A stretch of DNA of 64,000 nucleotides from the NCBI RefSeq assembly GCF_001447195.1, contig NZ_LFRI01000386.1:62001-126000 (forward strand), given 5' to 3'. Shown here one piece after another: positions 21,399 through 30,637 of this stretch (positions are counted from its first letter, which is position 1; each line of letters opens with the position of its first letter). A model generated the notes under the pieces. That model did not search any database, was not told the origin of the DNA, and was given only the letters and a program-made list of their open reading frames with translations. A program made the translations under genes and the position numbers. The DNA comes from Aquabacterium parvum (GTDB taxonomy: Bacteria > Pseudomonadota > Gammaproteobacteria > Burkholderiales > Burkholderiaceae_C).

Positions 21399-23258
21399 GT
21401 GAACGCTTACAAGAAGGCGATTGATCAAGCTCATCGGGCATCGCGGCTCGTTCGATTCACACGCAGCCTTGCGTCTGCAGGTCTAGGCATTGCCTTGGTC
21501 GGCGGTGCGTCGGCAGCCAATCAGCAGCCAGACTTGGCTCTCGGTTTGATAGTCAAACTCAAGGAATCCACCCCACAGTCTGTGGTGCGTCTCTCTGCCA
21601 GCGTTCGACCGTCGGACGGCGAGCGCGCACAGCGGCAACGTTTGTACAGCGCTTCTGCCAGGATGCGGGTAGGTTTCACGTCACAAAAGCAAACGGCTTT
21701 CGGTGCGCATGTGATCCATTCCGGCCGGATTACCACATTGGCAGAGGCTGAGGCAGAAGCCGAGCGATTGCGCCAAGACCCGGATGTGGAATGGGTGGTC
21801 GTCAACCAATTTGAGAGACCCGCTGCCGTGGCGCGGGTTGACTCGGTGACTCCGTCGATCAATGCGGCGTATGGTGACCAGTTCTGGCTCAAGGACAAGG
21901 TCACGGGTGGAGACGGGGTGGCTGGCTTCAAGACCGCCTGGGATGCGATCAACGCCTCCGGGCGGAAGCTGGGTGCCGTGGTGACGGCTGTACTGGATAC
22001 GGGGGTCTTGTCGGCAGCACCGGAGATTCAGAACCGTCTGGTTTCCCCGGGTTTTGACTTTGTCTCGCAGGTTAGCAGCTCCAATGACAACGACGGTGTT
22101 GATCCGGATCCCTCCGACCCGGGCGACTACAACACCAACGCTGCGGCCTGTGATGTGGAGAACAGCTCCTGGCACGGCACCATGGTGACCACGATCTTGA
22201 CCTCTCCAGCCAACAACAACCGATTTGGCCCAGGGGTCTTGTCTGTGTTGCCGGGAGAGGTTGTTCTGCCCGTTCGAATTGGCGGTGCTTGTGGCGCAGT
22301 GGTCAGTGACATTGTCGAGGGGATGCTTTGGGCGGGAGGGGTTGACTATCAAGGTGCTCCTTCAACGCAAAACACGCATCCGGCTAGGGTGATCAACTTG
22401 AGTTTCGGCGGCCGAAACAGTTGTGATGCATCCACTTCAACGGGGGCGTTGTATCGCAACACCATTGCCGTGCTGAAACAAAAAGGCGCAGTGGTGGTCG
22501 GATCCGCTGGGAACGGGACCGGTCTGCCAGGCACCGTTGGCTACACAACGCCCAGTCGGCCGGCTAACTGCGAGGGCGCGGTGGCCGTCACAGCCTTGCG
22601 GGCCAATGGCACCAAGGCAACGTACGCTAACTTGGTAAATGGGAACGTTGGCAGTGCTGGCTACGTAGGATTGGCCGTTGCCGGTGGCGACTCGGATGCG
22701 TGGATGCGGGTGCTGGCCAACACCGGCACCACGACACCAACGGCATCGTTTCAGCTGTACCTGGAAGGCGGGACCAGTTTTGCTGCGCCTCAGGTTTCTG
22801 GCTTGATCGCGCTGATGTTTGCCATCGATCCCAGTCTGACTGCGGATCAAGCAGTTAACCTTGTTAGGAACAACGTCACGGCGTTCCCGAATCCCGGTGG
22901 TTTGCCCGCTTGCTCAGCAGACACCGCAAACTGCGTTTGCGATCAAAACACATGCGGTGCGGGGGTTGTCGATGCAGGAGCCGCGGTCGCTGCTGCCCTC
23001 GCTGGTGTCAGCGGCCGAGTTGACACGGACACTTCCTTGGATTTCATTCCCCCCGCGCTGTACGCTGGTTTCTTCACGCCGGATCGGGTCTTGTATGCCG
23101 AGCGGGAGCGTCGCGGCAGTGGTGGTGGTGGCGCCAGTGACGTGGGCATGCTGGCACTGTTGGCCGCCCTAGCCGGCTGGATGCTGGGGGCGGCGATGTG
23201 GCCTTGCCTTAAGATCCGTTATGCCAACGTGCAGTCAAGACCGGCAAGCGGTGAATGA
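21399..23258 (+). CDS. Secreted S8 subtilisin-like protease with C-terminal sorting tail
   Basis: I start at the GTG at 21399, nine bases after CAGGAG, giving 619 residues with a signal peptide (basic start NAYKKAIDQAHRASRLVR, then LASAGLGIALVGGASA). A propeptide follows to about residue 140. The triad is Asp in AVLDTGV (about 208), His in SSWHGTMVT (about 259) and Ser in GGTSFAAPQVSGL (about 460). After the catalytic domain comes a Gly-rich stretch GSGGGGASD, a hydrophobic helix and basic end LKIRYANVQSR, the layout of a GlyGly-CTERM signal processed by rhombosortase. GC content is lower than in the neighbours. Its 3' end overlaps the convergent SPOR gene by 24 bases. Confidence 0.85.
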   Translation: MNAYKKAIDQAHRASRLVRFTRSLASAGLGIALVGGASAANQQPDLALGLIVKLKESTPQSVVRLSASVRPSDGERAQRQRLYSASARMRVGFTSQKQTAFGAHVIHSGRITTLAEAEAEAERLRQDPDVEWVVVNQFERPAAVARVDSVTPSINAAYGDQFWLKDKVTGGDGVAGFKTAWDAINASGRKLGAVVTAVLDTGVLSAAPEIQNRLVSPGFDFVSQVSSSNDNDGVDPDPSDPGDYNTNAAACDVENSSWHGTMVTTILTSPANNNRFGPGVLSVLPGEVVLPVRIGGACGAVVSDIVEGMLWAGGVDYQGAPSTQNTHPARVINLSFGGRNSCDASTSTGALYRNTIAVLKQKGAVVVGSAGNGTGLPGTVGYTTPSRPANCEGAVAVTALRANGTKATYANLVNGNVGSAGYVGLAVAGGDSDAWMRVLANTGTTTPTASFQLYLEGGTSFAAPQVSGLIALMFAIDPSLTADQAVNLVRNNVTAFPNPGGLPACSADTANCVCDQNTCGAGVVDAGAAVAAALAGVSGRVDTDTSLDFIPPALYAGFFTPDRVLYAERERRGSGGGGASDVGMLALLAALAGWMLGAAMWPCLKIRYANVQSRPASGE

Positions 23259-23993
23259 CTTGCCTTGGGGCAGCTTGAGCCCCGAGAGCGTCACCTGCAT
23301 CGACTCGTTGGCTTGTGCCACGCGCAGGTAATGCACTTGACCGGCCGGGCGGATCGTCACCACGCGGGCGGTGCGGATGCCGCGTTGTTTGAGGCCACCC
23401 AAGCGGGTTTCGGCATCGGCTTCGCTGGCAAAGCGGCCCAATGACAGGCCGCGCGCGTAGGTGCCGTTGCGCACTTCGTCAAAGTTCAGCCCCTTGATGC
23501 GCTTGAGCTCCGTGACCTTGCGGTCATACAGCTCTTCGTCGTTGTAGGGGCCCATGTAGACCATCCACTGCCCGCCGATGGCGATGCTCTGGCGCGTCCA
23601 GCTGCCTGTCTGCAGCAAGGGCCGCAGGGTCTTGTCGACGGCGGCGGCGTCTTCCGGGTTGAACGGGCCGGCCTCGACGCACAGGGCCGGGGTGGCTGCA
23701 GCCTGCTGCGCGGTGGCGCTGGATGCCGCAGAGGTGGCTTCGGCCGCGCTCGCTGCGCTGTCCGGGGTCGATGCGGCTTCGGCTGGCGGCGTGCGGCGGC
23801 GCAGCGCGTGGTTTTGCGCTGTGTCACCCGGCTGCAGCACCTCGATTTGCTCGGCGTGCAGCTGCGCGCTCAGGCGCTGAGGCTCGCGTTGCCCCTCGGC
23901 GGGCATGCCTGCCCAGGCCTTCAGCCAGCCGTGGGTCCAGGCAAAAAAGCCAAGGTTGACGATCAACAGGGCGAGCACCAGGGAGCGGAGCAT
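23235..23993 (-). CDS. SPOR-domain membrane protein
   Basis: A 252-residue protein with an N-terminal membrane helix (LRSLVLALLIVNLGFFAW) and an Ala/Ser/Thr-rich periplasmic linker. Between residues 110 and 225 is a SPOR-like fold: CVEAGPFNPEDAAAV, WMVYMGPY and YARGLSLGRFASEADAETRL. SPOR domains bind septal peptidoglycan stripped of stem peptides, so a cell-division or envelope role is likely. It begins 14 bases after birA on the same strand, a pairing I take as an operon. Confidence 0.8.
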   Translation of the reverse strand: MLRSLVLALLIVNLGFFAWTHGWLKAWAGMPAEGQREPQRLSAQLHAEQIEVLQPGDTAQNHALRRRTPPAEAASTPDSAASAAEATSAASSATAQQAAATPALCVEAGPFNPEDAAAVDKTLRPLLQTGSWTRQSIAIGGQWMVYMGPYNDEELYDRKVTELKRIKGLNFDEVRNGTYARGLSLGRFASEADAETRLGGLKQRGIRTARVVTIRPAGQVHYLRVAQANESMQVTLSGLKLPQGKSFTACRS

Positions 23994-24007
23994 GGGGCGT
24001 GCAGGGG

Positions 24008-24925
24008 TCAGGTGAGGGGGGCTGCAAGGGCAGGGCGCACGCTGACTTCACCACTGCTCCAGCGTTGCAGGCCGCCTGCAGTATGCACGAGCAGTGCACC
24101 CGACTCGTCCACGCCTTGGGCCGTGCCGCTGGCGTCGGGGGGCGTCTGGGCGTCGGGCAGGTGGCCGGGCCGGGTCCACAGCGACACCTCCTGGCCTTTG
24201 AGCACATCGCGGTCAGACCAGGCCGTCAGCAAGGGGGCGAAGCCCGTGGTCTCAAAGCGGTGCACGGTGTCCAGCAGGTCGGGCAGGACCCATGACCAGG
24301 CTTCGCCAACGCCGAGCGGGTCGTCTGCGTTGCGGGACAGCCATGCCGAGCCTGCGGGTGCCTGGCCTGGCCGCACGTTGATCCCCACGCCGATGACGAC
24401 CCAGCGGCTGCCGTCGGCGTCGTCTTTACCGCCCGGCAGGCCCGGAGCGGGTGTGGCCTCGATGAGGATGCCGCCCAGCTTGCGGGACCCGAGCCACAGG
24501 TCATTGGGCCATTTCAGGCCGATGGGGGGCAGGGCGGTGCCCAGGCCACTGGCGTGACGCGCTTGCAGGGCGCGGTCGAGCGATTGGGCCAGGCTCAGGC
24601 CCACGGCCAGCGACAAGGCGCTGCCACCTCCGGGCACGCCGCCGAGTTGCAAGGGCAGGCCCAGCGAGAAGGTGAGGGTGTCGCCAGGGTGGGCGGTCCA
24701 GCTGCGGCCTCGGCGTCCCCGGCCGGCGGTTTGGCTGGCGGCGACCAGCGCCGTCGGCCAGGTCTGACCGCGACGGCCGCGTTCCATGAGCTCGGTGTTG
24801 GTCGAGCCCACCTCGGGCAGCACGTCCAGGCTCAAGTCGGGCCAGCGGGGGGAGCAGGCCTCCCAGATGCGCTCGGCCGCAGCGTTCAGGTCGGCCAGGA
24901 CCGGATCGATCGGGGGCGTCTGCAT
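24008..24925 (-). CDS. birA: Biotin-[acetyl-CoA-carboxylase] ligase, class I
   Basis: A 305-residue enzyme that forms biotinyl-5'-AMP and transfers biotin to carboxyl-carrier proteins. Motifs are EVGSTNTELMERG, the biotin-loop GRGRRGRSW near residue 80, KWPNDLWLGSRKLGGILIE and VIGVGINV. The DNA-binding helix-turn-helix present in E. coli BirA is missing, so this enzyme should not repress biotin genes. A much longer frame upstream is composed of Arg-rich shadow sequence; the ATG at 24925 gives the expected length. Confidence 0.9.
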   Translation of the reverse strand: MQTPPIDPVLADLNAAAERIWEACSPRWPDLSLDVLPEVGSTNTELMERGRRGQTWPTALVAASQTAGRGRRGRSWTAHPGDTLTFSLGLPLQLGGVPGGGSALSLAVGLSLAQSLDRALQARHASGLGTALPPIGLKWPNDLWLGSRKLGGILIEATPAPGLPGGKDDADGSRWVVIGVGINVRPGQAPAGSAWLSRNADDPLGVGEAWSWVLPDLLDTVHRFETTGFAPLLTAWSDRDVLKGQEVSLWTRPGHLPDAQTPPDASGTAQGVDESGALLVHTAGGLQRWSSGEVSVRPALAAPLT

Positions 24926-24957
24926 CCCGGGCCTTGTCGGTGAGTCGAGCGAAGGCT

Positions 24958-25536
24958 TCAGCGGCCTCGGCCCTTGGGCGCCAGCATGGTGCCTCGGCAG
25001 CTCGCCGCACCGCACCAGCACGCGTATTCCTTCTTGAGCTTGGCGGTCATGCGCTCGTCGATGACCAGGCCGTAGTCGAAGAAGAGCTCTTCTTCGGGCT
25101 CGATGTCGCGCAGGGCCATCAGGAAGACACGCTTGCCCACCTGCTCGGCTTCGAGGTTGGGCTCGCAGCTGTGGTTGATCCACTTGGCCGAGTTGCCCTG
25201 GTGCTTGCCGTCGATGACATGGCCGTCGTCGAGGTGGAAGTAAAAGGTGTGGTTGGGCTGGCTGGGGTCGTGCGGGTGGCGGCGCAACGCTTCCTTCCAG
25301 GTGATGATCTCGCCCTTGTACTCCAGCACCTTGTCGCCGGCGCGCAGCGGGCGGATGGCGTAGACGCCCTTGCCGTGCACGCCCGATTCACGCACCTGGG
25401 TGCGGCGGCCGCTGCTGGGTGCTTCGGCGTGGGGGCGGGCAGTGCGCACAGCCGGGCCGTGTGACGATGAGGGGACCGGGGCCGACTTCGGTGAAGCTGG
25501 GGCGGAAGTCCGGGTTTTCTTGGCGGCTTGCGTCAT
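24958..25536 (-). CDS. SET-domain protein (putative lysine methyltransferase)
   Basis: About 192 residues from the ATG at 25536 (another ATG at 25554 is possible; neither has a clear ribosome site). After a basic, low-complexity N-terminus comes a SET domain: RESGVHGKGVYAIRPLRAGD, then NSAKWINHSCEPNLEAE with the pseudoknot NHSCxPN, then EELFFDYGLV, and a post-SET cysteine cluster CWCGAASCRGTM. SET proteins methylate lysine with S-adenosylmethionine. They are sporadic in bacteria but common in Burkholderiales; targets here are unknown. It is divergent from topB. Confidence 0.88.
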   Translation of the reverse strand: MTQAAKKTRTSAPASPKSAPVPSSSHGPAVRTARPHAEAPSSGRRTQVRESGVHGKGVYAIRPLRAGDKVLEYKGEIITWKEALRRHPHDPSQPNHTFYFHLDDGHVIDGKHQGNSAKWINHSCEPNLEAEQVGKRVFLMALRDIEPEEELFFDYGLVIDERMTAKLKKEYACWCGAASCRGTMLAPKGRGR

Positions 25537-25565
25537 CGGCCAGTTTGGGTACATTGAATTGGTGG

Positions 25566-25616
25566 GCGCGCGCGTGTGCGTGTGCGCACCCGTGTGCACG
25601 CATGTGTGTGCGCGCG
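25566..25616. repeat. Alternating purine-pyrimidine tract (Z-DNA prone)
   Basis: Two runs of strictly alternating GC/GT/AC dinucleotides (25566-25589 and 25591-25616) are broken by a single extra C. The tract sits in the divergent gap between the SET gene and topB. Confidence 0.8.
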
Positions 25617-25676
25617 AGAGGCCGATTGTAGTGACGAACCCGGCCAACCTTTTCGACAAGACATCAAACATCGCTC

Positions 25677-28325
25677 ATGAGCAAAGCCCTGGTCATCGCA
25701 GAGAAGCCCTCCGTGGCCCAAGACATCGTCCGCGCCCTGACGCCCGTCGATGGCAAGTTCGAGAAGCACGACGAATACTTCGAGTCCGAGCACTACGTGG
25801 TCAGCTCGGCAGTCGGCCACCTGGTCGAGATCAAGGCCCCCGACGAGTTCGACGTCAAGCGCGGCAAGTGGAGCTTCAACAACCTGCCCGTCATCCCGCC
25901 GCACTTCGACCTCAACCCGATCGACAAGAGCAAGGGCAGGCTCAACGCCCTGGTCAAGCTCATCAAGCGCAAGGACGTCGAGACCCTGATCAACGCGTGT
26001 GACGCGGGGCGCGAGGGTGAACTGATCTTCCGCCTGATCGTGCAGTACGCGGCCGACAGCACGGCCACGACGCGCGCCAAGGGCCTGGGCAAGGGCGTCA
26101 AGCGCCTGTGGCTGCAGAGCATGACGCCTGCGGCCATCCGCGACGGCTTCGAGCAGCTGCGTTCCGATGAGCAGATGACGCCGCTGGCTTCGGCGGCACG
26201 TTGCCGCTCCGAAGCAGACTGGCTGGTGGGCATCAATGGCACGCGAGCCATGACGGCGTTCAACTCGCGCGATGGCGGGTTCTTTTTGACCACCGTGGGC
26301 CGGGTGCAGACGCCGACGCTGTCCATCGTGGTCGAGCGCGAAGAGAAGATCCGCAAGCACGTCTTCCGCGACTACTGGGAGGTGCGCGGCACCTTCGGCG
26401 CGCAGGCCGGCTCGTACGAAGGCAAGTGGTTCGATCCGAACTTCAAGAAGGACAAGAACGCTGCCGAAGGCTCGGCCGAGGCCGAGTTCAAGGCCGACCG
26501 CATCTGGTCGGCCGCCGAGGCGCAGGCGATTGCCGACGCGGTGCAGGGCAAGCAGGGCACGGTCACCGAAGAATCCAAGCCCAGCACGCAGGCCAGCCCG
26601 CTGCTGTATGACCTGACCACGTTGCAGCGCGAGGCCAACTCGCGCTTTGGTTTTTCTGCCAAGACCACGCTGGGCCTGGCCCAGGCTTTGTATGAAAAGC
26701 ACAAGGTCCTGACCTACCCCCGTACCGACTCGCGCGCGCTGCCCGAGGACTACATCCCCGTGGTCAAGCAGACCATGGAGATGATCGCCGATGACGACCT
26801 GCCCGGGCCGCTGCGCGAGTTGTCGCAGCACGCGCGCAAGGCGGTCAACGACGGCTACGTCAAGCCGACCAAGCGCGTGTTCGACAACACCAAGGTGTCG
26901 GACCACTTCGCCATCATCCCGACGCTGCAGGCGCCGCGCAGCCTGACCGAGGCCGAGGCCAAGCTCTACGACATGGTGGTCAAGCGCTTCATCGCGGTGT
27001 TCTACCCCTCGGCCGAGTTCCAGGTCACCACGCGCATCACCAAGGTACCCGCCGCCGGCAAGGAACACTGCTTCCAGACCAACGGCAAGGTGCTGGTCAA
27101 GCCGGGCTGGCTGGCCGTCTATGGCAAGGAAGCGGCCGAAGAGGGCGATGACGCCCACCTGGTGCCCGTGGAAGCCGGCGAGTCGGTGGCCAACGAAGAC
27201 ATCGCGGTGTCGGCCCACAAGACCAAGCCGCCCGCCCGCTACACCGAAGCCACGCTGCTCAGCGCCATGGAAGGCGCCGGCAAGCTCATCGACGACGAAG
27301 AGCTAAAGGCCGCGATGCAGGAAAAGGGCCTGGGCACGCCAGCCACGCGCGCGGCCATCATCGAAGGCCTGCTGACCGAGAAGTACATGCTGCGCGAAGG
27401 CCGCGAGCTGATCCCCACGGCCAAGGCCTTCCAGCTGATGACGCTGCTGCGCGGCCTGGGCGTGGTCGAGCTGACCAAGCCCGAGCTGACCGGCAACTGG
27501 GAGCACCAGCTGTCGGAAATGGAGAAGGGCCGCCTGAGCCGCGAGGCCTTCATGGCCGAGATCGCCGCGATGACGCAGCGCGTGGTGCAAAAGGCCAAGG
27601 AGTACGACCGCGACACCATCCCTGGTGACTACGCGACCCTGAAGACGCCCTGCCCGAACTGCGGTGGCGTGGTGAAAGAAAACTACCGCCGCTACACCTG
27701 CACCGGCTCGGACGGCCAGGGCGAAGGCTGCGGCTTCAGCATGACCAAGATCCCCGCAGGCCGCAGCTTCGAGCTGGGCGAAGTCGAGACGCTGCTGAGC
27801 AAGCACAAGCTCGGCCCGCTGGAGGGCTTCCGCTCGAAGGCGGGTTGGCCCTTCACTGCTGAGCTCAAGATGGTCAAGGACGCCGAGCTCAACAACTGGA
27901 AGATGGAATTCGATTTCGGCGAAGACGCCAAGAAGGACGAAGAATCCGGCGAGGCGGTGGACTTCAGCAACGCGACCACGCTGGGCGCCTGCCCCAAGTG
28001 CGGCGGCAGCGTCTACGAGCATGGCGCGAACTACGTGTGCGAGCACACGCTGGGCGCGGGCAAGGCCAAGTGCGACTTCAAGAGCGGCAAGATCATCTTG
28101 CAGCAGGCGATCACGCCCGAGCAGTTCGGCAAGCTGCTGGAGACCGGCAAGACCGACCTGCTCGATGGCTTCGTGTCCAACAAGACGCGGCGCAAGTTCA
28201 AGGCCTTCCTGAGCTGGGACGTCAAGGCGGGCAAGGTGGGCTTCGAGTTCGAGCCTCGGGCGCCCAAGGCTCCGGCTGCCAAGAAGGCTTCCGCGAAGAA
28301 GGTGGCTGCCAAGAAGGCGGCTTGA
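25677..28325 (+). CDS. topB: DNA topoisomerase III
   Basis: An 882-residue type IA topoisomerase that decatenates single-strand-linked DNA. The Toprim domain begins KALVIAEKPSVAQDI and includes NACDAGREGELIF near residue 105. The active Tyr is in KVLTYPRTDSRALP near residue 345. The C-terminal part has two Cys4 zinc modules (CPNCGGV and CPKCGGS with their partners) and a Lys/Ala-rich tail, APAAKKASAKKVAAKKAA, for DNA contact. The start has no strong ribosome site but the N-terminus is canonical. Confidence 0.97.
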   Translation: MSKALVIAEKPSVAQDIVRALTPVDGKFEKHDEYFESEHYVVSSAVGHLVEIKAPDEFDVKRGKWSFNNLPVIPPHFDLNPIDKSKGRLNALVKLIKRKDVETLINACDAGREGELIFRLIVQYAADSTATTRAKGLGKGVKRLWLQSMTPAAIRDGFEQLRSDEQMTPLASAARCRSEADWLVGINGTRAMTAFNSRDGGFFLTTVGRVQTPTLSIVVEREEKIRKHVFRDYWEVRGTFGAQAGSYEGKWFDPNFKKDKNAAEGSAEAEFKADRIWSAAEAQAIADAVQGKQGTVTEESKPSTQASPLLYDLTTLQREANSRFGFSAKTTLGLAQALYEKHKVLTYPRTDSRALPEDYIPVVKQTMEMIADDDLPGPLRELSQHARKAVNDGYVKPTKRVFDNTKVSDHFAIIPTLQAPRSLTEAEAKLYDMVVKRFIAVFYPSAEFQVTTRITKVPAAGKEHCFQTNGKVLVKPGWLAVYGKEAAEEGDDAHLVPVEAGESVANEDIAVSAHKTKPPARYTEATLLSAMEGAGKLIDDEELKAAMQEKGLGTPATRAAIIEGLLTEKYMLREGRELIPTAKAFQLMTLLRGLGVVELTKPELTGNWEHQLSEMEKGRLSREAFMAEIAAMTQRVVQKAKEYDRDTIPGDYATLKTPCPNCGGVVKENYRRYTCTGSDGQGEGCGFSMTKIPAGRSFELGEVETLLSKHKLGPLEGFRSKAGWPFTAELKMVKDAELNNWKMEFDFGEDAKKDEESGEAVDFSNATTLGACPKCGGSVYEHGANYVCEHTLGAGKAKCDFKSGKIILQQAITPEQFGKLLETGKTDLLDGFVSNKTRRKFKAFLSWDVKAGKVGFEFEPRAPKAPAAKKASAKKVAAKKAA

Positions 28326-28506
28326 CATCGGTCGGGTGCGTGAGCGGGCGCACATCCGTGCACCGCTTGCTTCCCTGCCCGATGCGCGAGGGTGGCCAAA
28401 GCCCAGAACAAGGGGCCTGACGCGGCATGGATGCGACAGCGCCCCCCTGGCAATGGGCGCACAATGGTTTGCAAGCTGACTGCCGGCAGACTTGCCCAGA
28501 CCTCAC

Positions 28507-30003
28507 ATGGCCGCCCCGAAGTTCACCACCCAGCGTTTCGACCAGGCCGACGCGGCCCTCGCGTACGTCACCCAGCTCTACGACACGAACATCGCGTACC
28601 TGCGAGACAGCTTGCAGCGCTTCGTGGCCGGCGAGAACTTCCGTCACCCGGTGCGCGCCAAGTACCCCTTCGTGCGCGTGCACACCGAAACCGTGGCCCG
28701 GGCCGATTCGCGCCTGTCCTACGGCTTTGTCGCGGGCCCTGGCACCTACGAGACCACGCTGACGCGGCCCGACCTCTACGCCGACTACTACCGCGACCAG
28801 TTCCAGCTGCTGCTGGACAACCACGGCGTGGCGCTGGAGATCGGCCTGGGTGGCGAGCCCATCCCTGTGCACTTCAGCCTGGACGAGCACCAGCACCTCG
28901 AAGGCCAGCTCACGCCCGAACGCCGCATGCTGCTGCCCGACTTCTTCGACCTGCCTGACCTGGCGCGCATGGACGACGGCATCGCCAACGGAACCTACGA
29001 AACGCGTGGCGGTTCGCGACCGCTGGCGCTGTTCACGGCGCCGCGCGTGGACTACTCGCTGCACCGCCTGCGTCACTACACCGGCACCACGCCCGCGCAC
29101 TTCCAGAACTTCGTGCTGTTCACGAACTACCAGTTCTACATCGACGAGTTCGTGCGCATGGGCCACGAGCTGATGCAGCGCGCGCCCGACCCGGCCAACC
29201 CGCGTGACGACGACGACTGCATCGCCTTCGTCGAGCCAGGCAACGTGGTCACGCGGCGCGTGGGCCAGAGCGCCGAGCCGCTCGACGCCCTGGGTGCCGT
29301 GCCGCCGCGCCTGCCGCAGATGCCGGCCTATCACCTCATCAGGAAGGACCGCACGGGCGTGACGATGGTCAACATCGGCGTGGGCCCGGCCAATGCCAAG
29401 ACCATCACCGACCACATCGCGGTGCTGCGCCCGCACGCCTGGATCATGCTGGGCCACTGCGCTGGCCTGCGCAATTCGCAACAGCTGGGCGACTACGTGC
29501 TGGCCCACGGCTATGTGCGCGAAGACCACGTGCTCGACGAAGACCTGCCGCTGTGGGTGCCGATCCCTCCGCTGGCCGAAATCCAGCTGGCGCTCGAGGG
29601 CGCTGTGGCCGAGGTGACCCAGCTGCACGGCTACGAGCTCAAGCGCATCATGCGCACGGGCACGGTCGCGTCGACCGACAACCGCAACTGGGAGCTGCTG
29701 CCCCAGCGCGAGCCCGAGCGGCGCTTCAGCCAGAGCCGCGCCGTGGCGCTGGACATGGAAAGCGCGACCATCGCGGCCAACGGTTTCCGATTCCGGGTGC
29801 CTTACGGCACGCTGCTGTGCGTGAGCGACAAGCCGCTGCATGGCGAGCTCAAGCTGCCGGGCATGGCCAATCAGTTCTATCGCGAGCGCGTGGACCAGCA
29901 CCTGCGCATCGGGTTGTGCGCCATCGAGCGCTTGCGCAGCAATGTGCAGGGCCAGTTGCACAGCCGCAAGCTGCGCAGCTTCGCCGAAGTGGCCTTCCAG
30001 TGA
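28507..30003 (+). CDS. amn: AMP nucleosidase
   Basis: A 498-residue enzyme that splits AMP to adenine and ribose-5-phosphate and so controls adenylate level. The C-terminal phosphorylase-like domain contains NIGVGPANAKTITDHIAVLRP and GHCAGLRNSQQLGDYVLAHG, and the base-binding end ALDMESATIAANGFRFRVPYG. The N-terminal regulatory domain starts KFTTQRFDQADAALAYV. I take the ATG at 28507; a TTG five codons earlier is in frame. It is separated from topB by 181 bases with no other gene seen. Confidence 0.93.
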   Translation: MAAPKFTTQRFDQADAALAYVTQLYDTNIAYLRDSLQRFVAGENFRHPVRAKYPFVRVHTETVARADSRLSYGFVAGPGTYETTLTRPDLYADYYRDQFQLLLDNHGVALEIGLGGEPIPVHFSLDEHQHLEGQLTPERRMLLPDFFDLPDLARMDDGIANGTYETRGGSRPLALFTAPRVDYSLHRLRHYTGTTPAHFQNFVLFTNYQFYIDEFVRMGHELMQRAPDPANPRDDDDCIAFVEPGNVVTRRVGQSAEPLDALGAVPPRLPQMPAYHLIRKDRTGVTMVNIGVGPANAKTITDHIAVLRPHAWIMLGHCAGLRNSQQLGDYVLAHGYVREDHVLDEDLPLWVPIPPLAEIQLALEGAVAEVTQLHGYELKRIMRTGTVASTDNRNWELLPQREPERRFSQSRAVALDMESATIAANGFRFRVPYGTLLCVSDKPLHGELKLPGMANQFYRERVDQHLRIGLCAIERLRSNVQGQLHSRKLRSFAEVAFQ

Positions 30004-30145
30004 CCTGCCAAGGCAGGTGTCTGAGCGGGCGCAAGGAATGTTGAACGCCAATCAGTGATCGGCTGGCGTCTTACCCTTGTGGGGGGTGGGTCGGGCGGAC
30101 GCAATCAGGCGAATCGGACACGCCTGTGTCCACCCGGGATGTGCT

Positions 30146-30490
30146 TCAGGCTGCCGCCAGCACCGGTGTGGAGGCCGCAGTGCCCGCCTTCGGGGGCAAG
30201 GATTGCAGCGTGGCGATCTCGCGGCGGATCTGTTCACCCGCTTGCTCTTCGGCCACGCGCAGGTCGTAGGCCGTTTGCAGGTCCATCCAGTACTGGGCGG
30301 TGGTGCCGAAGAATCGGGCCAGACGCAAGGCAGAATCGGGGCTGATGCCACGGCGCTCGCGCACGATGTCGTTCACGCGGGGGGCGGGCACGTGCAGGCG
30401 GATGGCCAGGCCACTCGCCGACAGGCCGTTGCGTTCCATGAACTGGGTGCGCAGGATGGCGCCGGGATGGACTGCTTGGCTCGAGCTCAT
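30146..30490 (-). CDS. higA: HigA-family antitoxin (orphan)
   Basis: A 114-residue protein with the HigA pattern: VHPGAILRTQFMERNGLSAS, then helix-turn-helix LHVPAPRVNDIVRERRGISP, then ALRLARFFGTTAQYWMDLQ. HigA binds its own promoter and neutralises the HigB RNase. No HigB-like gene lies upstream or downstream, so it is an orphan regulator or the remains of a module. It is divergent from the Crp/Fnr gene and shares a 147-base intergenic region with it. Confidence 0.88.
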   Translation of the reverse strand: MSSSQAVHPGAILRTQFMERNGLSASGLAIRLHVPAPRVNDIVRERRGISPDSALRLARFFGTTAQYWMDLQTAYDLRVAEEQAGEQIRREIATLQSLPPKAGTAASTPVLAAA

Positions 30491-30637
30491 AGGACGATGT
30501 GGGTTGTCGTGAACAATGTCCGAATCGTAGGACGTGTGCGGCCATGATATTGTCAACAAACAGACAGTTGTACGTGCCGCATCTAACCCATGTGGGGGGT
30601 GTCGCCCCTTGCTGCCTTATTTTTTGCCCGATGACAC

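Noticed and set aside
24926-25183. Longer start for birA
   Set aside because: The extension lies inside the SET gene and has Arg/Pro-rich shadow composition.
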